Origin: Methylophilaceae bacterium
GTDB taxonomy: Bacteria; Pseudomonadota; Gammaproteobacteria; Burkholderiales; Methylophilaceae
DNA length: 64,000 nt
Reading direction: 5' to 3'
Assembly (NCBI GenBank): GCA_027488395.1
Contig: JAIYBT010000002.1
Span: 62,001 to 126,000 of the forward strand
Part shown: in pieces, positions 63,231 through 64,000 of the stretch
Numbering within the stretch: the stretch's first letter is position 1
How the letters are laid out: each line of letters starts with the position of its first letter
The notes under the pieces: generated by a model
Databases searched by the model: none
Told to the model about the DNA's origin: nothing
The model's input: only the letters and a program-made list of their open reading frames with translations
Made by a program: the position numbers and the translations under genes

Positions 63231-63715
63231 GGATTACCGCCATTAAAATAAGGATAGGTATTCGCGCTCAAGCCGCCTGCTTTTGCAAATTGCTTTGCAT
63301 CGTCGGCACTGACGCCAAATTGTTCTAACTGAAGTGTTTCGGCTTCATTAAAGGCCGCGGTTTTTAAATCTTCTGCACTCAGACCGCGGATACCCGTGGT
63401 AGAGACGACTTTGCCGGTGCCGCTACGGCCTGTGGCCACGCCGACCATGCCAGCGACATTGCTGGTGCCAGATTGCGCTCTTTTGACCGTGAGTAAACGC
63501 ACCCAACCAGTCGTTTGCTTGGTTTTGATTTGTAACCATGCGCCTTTTTTGTTCAAGATGTCGACTGTATCGTTTTTATTCACAGTGGCTACCACTTTGG
63601 CATCACTAAACGCATCAGCCCGTAACTGGTCGGGTTTTAAAATGATGCCTGTCTCCGCCGCCCATAATGCACTGGCAAAGCAGGCTGCTAGCATGCCGAT
63701 TCCTATTTTGTTCAT
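63227..63715 (-). CDS. Secreted SH3-domain protein
   Basis: A 162-residue protein with a signal peptide (MLAACFASALWA-AE). A bacterial SH3 domain follows (about 25-80): ILKPDQLRADAFSDAKVVAT, then VDILNKKGAWLQIKTKQTTG and WVRL. The C-terminal part contains a Gly/Ser-rich linker and a helical segment, STTGIRGLSAEDLKTAAFNE. SH3b domains often bind peptidoglycan; it may target the M48 protease encoded directly after it. Confidence 0.8.
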   Translation of the reverse strand: MNKIGIGMLAACFASALWAAETGIILKPDQLRADAFSDAKVVATVNKNDTVDILNKKGAWLQIKTKQTTGWVRLLTVKRAQSGTSNVAGMVGVATGRSGTGKVVSTTGIRGLSAEDLKTAAFNEAETLQLEQFGVSADDAKQFAKAGGLSANTYPYFNGGNP

Positions 63716-63742
63716 GGTGGATGTACTCGCTATTCAAGTGGG

Positions 63743-64000
63743 TTAAGAAGCCGCTGCTGTTTGCACGTGCTCAAGTTTTTCAATCTCTGGCTGCGATTGC
63801 ATTTCAAGCTGAATCACTGCTTGCGCAAACAAGATACGCCATTGTGCTGCCAGCGGTCGTGCTTGTGAAATCAGCCCACTGTGGGTGGCTGATCGCACTT
63901 GGGTGTCTTGGGGTAAACCAATTTTGATCAAGCTTGCCGTTAACTGTTGGCTTAATTGCTGCGCGTCTTGCATGGCTGCCGCACGATAGGTCGCCTGTGG
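63743..64000 (-). CDS. Uncharacterised protein, C-terminal part (cut by the right edge)
   Basis: The minus-strand frame is open from the right edge and ends at 63743, giving about 85 residues rich in Gln, Ala and Ser (AAAMQDAQQLSQQLTASLIK, then PQDTQVRSATHSGLISQARP, ending EHVQTAAAS). There is no membrane segment in this piece. It ends 27 bases before the SH3 gene on the same strand and is probably the upstream member of that operon. I do not recognise the family. The ATG at 63973 may be internal. Confidence 0.45.
   Translation of the reverse strand, partial: PQATYRAAAMQDAQQLSQQLTASLIKIGLPQDTQVRSATHSGLISQARPLAAQWRILFAQAVIQLEMQSQPEIEKLEHVQTAAAS

Noticed and set aside
1-64000. CRISPR arrays, insertion sequences, transposases, rRNA genes
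   Set aside because: No regularly spaced repeats, transposase motifs, terminal repeats of a mobile element or rRNA signature were found on either strand.

Overview
The window looks like a chromosomal segment of a mid-GC, Gram-negative betaproteobacterium. The evidence is a DUF2818 gene of the kind that follows nuoN in Betaproteobacteria, the order rpsB-tsf-pyrH-frr-uppS-cdsA-dxr-rseP-bamA-skp-lpxD-fabZ-lpxA-lpxB-rnhB, and a CysB-linked sulfate assimilation operon with DUF934. A relative of Methylophilaceae or Gallionellaceae (Nitrosomonadales) is plausible, but this is inference from gene content. No insertion sequence, prophage, integrase, CRISPR array or rRNA was seen.

Layout. 1-4.6 kb: end of a DUF2818 gene, a PAP2 phosphatase, a membrane PAS sensor without an output domain, and an OmpA-type porin. 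4.8-14.4 kb: an accessory stretch of mostly small envelope and stress genes (His/Lys-rich small protein, DUF3309, MgtC/DUF4010, a PEP-CTERM-like protein, a three-BON protein, cyclopropane fatty acid synthase, two tandem Crp/Fnr-type regulators, a YqjD-YqjE-YqjK-like set, an EF-hand protein). 14.6-20.8 kb: a secreted zinc phospholipase C, a GT4 glycosyltransferase and pstSCAB. A clear Pho box precedes pstS, and a weaker one sits at the same distance from the glycosyltransferase start. This suggests phosphate scavenging combined with replacement of phospholipids by glycolipids.

20.9-29.6 kb: prfB with a programmed +1 frameshift, YchJ-like and ASCH proteins, prfC, acs and glnE. 29.8-44.7 kb: tRNA-Arg(CCU), then the long translation, undecaprenyl-phosphate, isoprenoid, outer-membrane and lipid A supercluster, almost all on the plus strand and tightly packed. 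44.8-48.8 kb: a MASE1-GGDEF diguanylate cyclase and an OsmC-YcaO fusion protein.

48.9-56.7 kb: a minus-strand sulfate assimilation operon (TSUP transporter, cysI, DUF934, cysH, cysD, cysN, fdxA) divergent from a cysB-type LysR regulator. It encodes sulfate to APS to sulfite to sulfide. CysH carries the iron-sulfur cysteines of APS reductases, there is no cysC or cysJ here, and ferredoxin FdxA closes the operon. 56.8-64 kb: DUF302, HerA-like ATPase, formate-tetrahydrofolate ligase, YigZ/IMPACT, an AI-2E family transporter, and an M48 protease-SH3 pair followed by a gene cut by the right edge.

Many gene borders carry perfect inverted repeats. Some are plain terminators. Others sit in 5' leaders (acs, prfC) or divergent promoters (cysB) where they could be regulatory.
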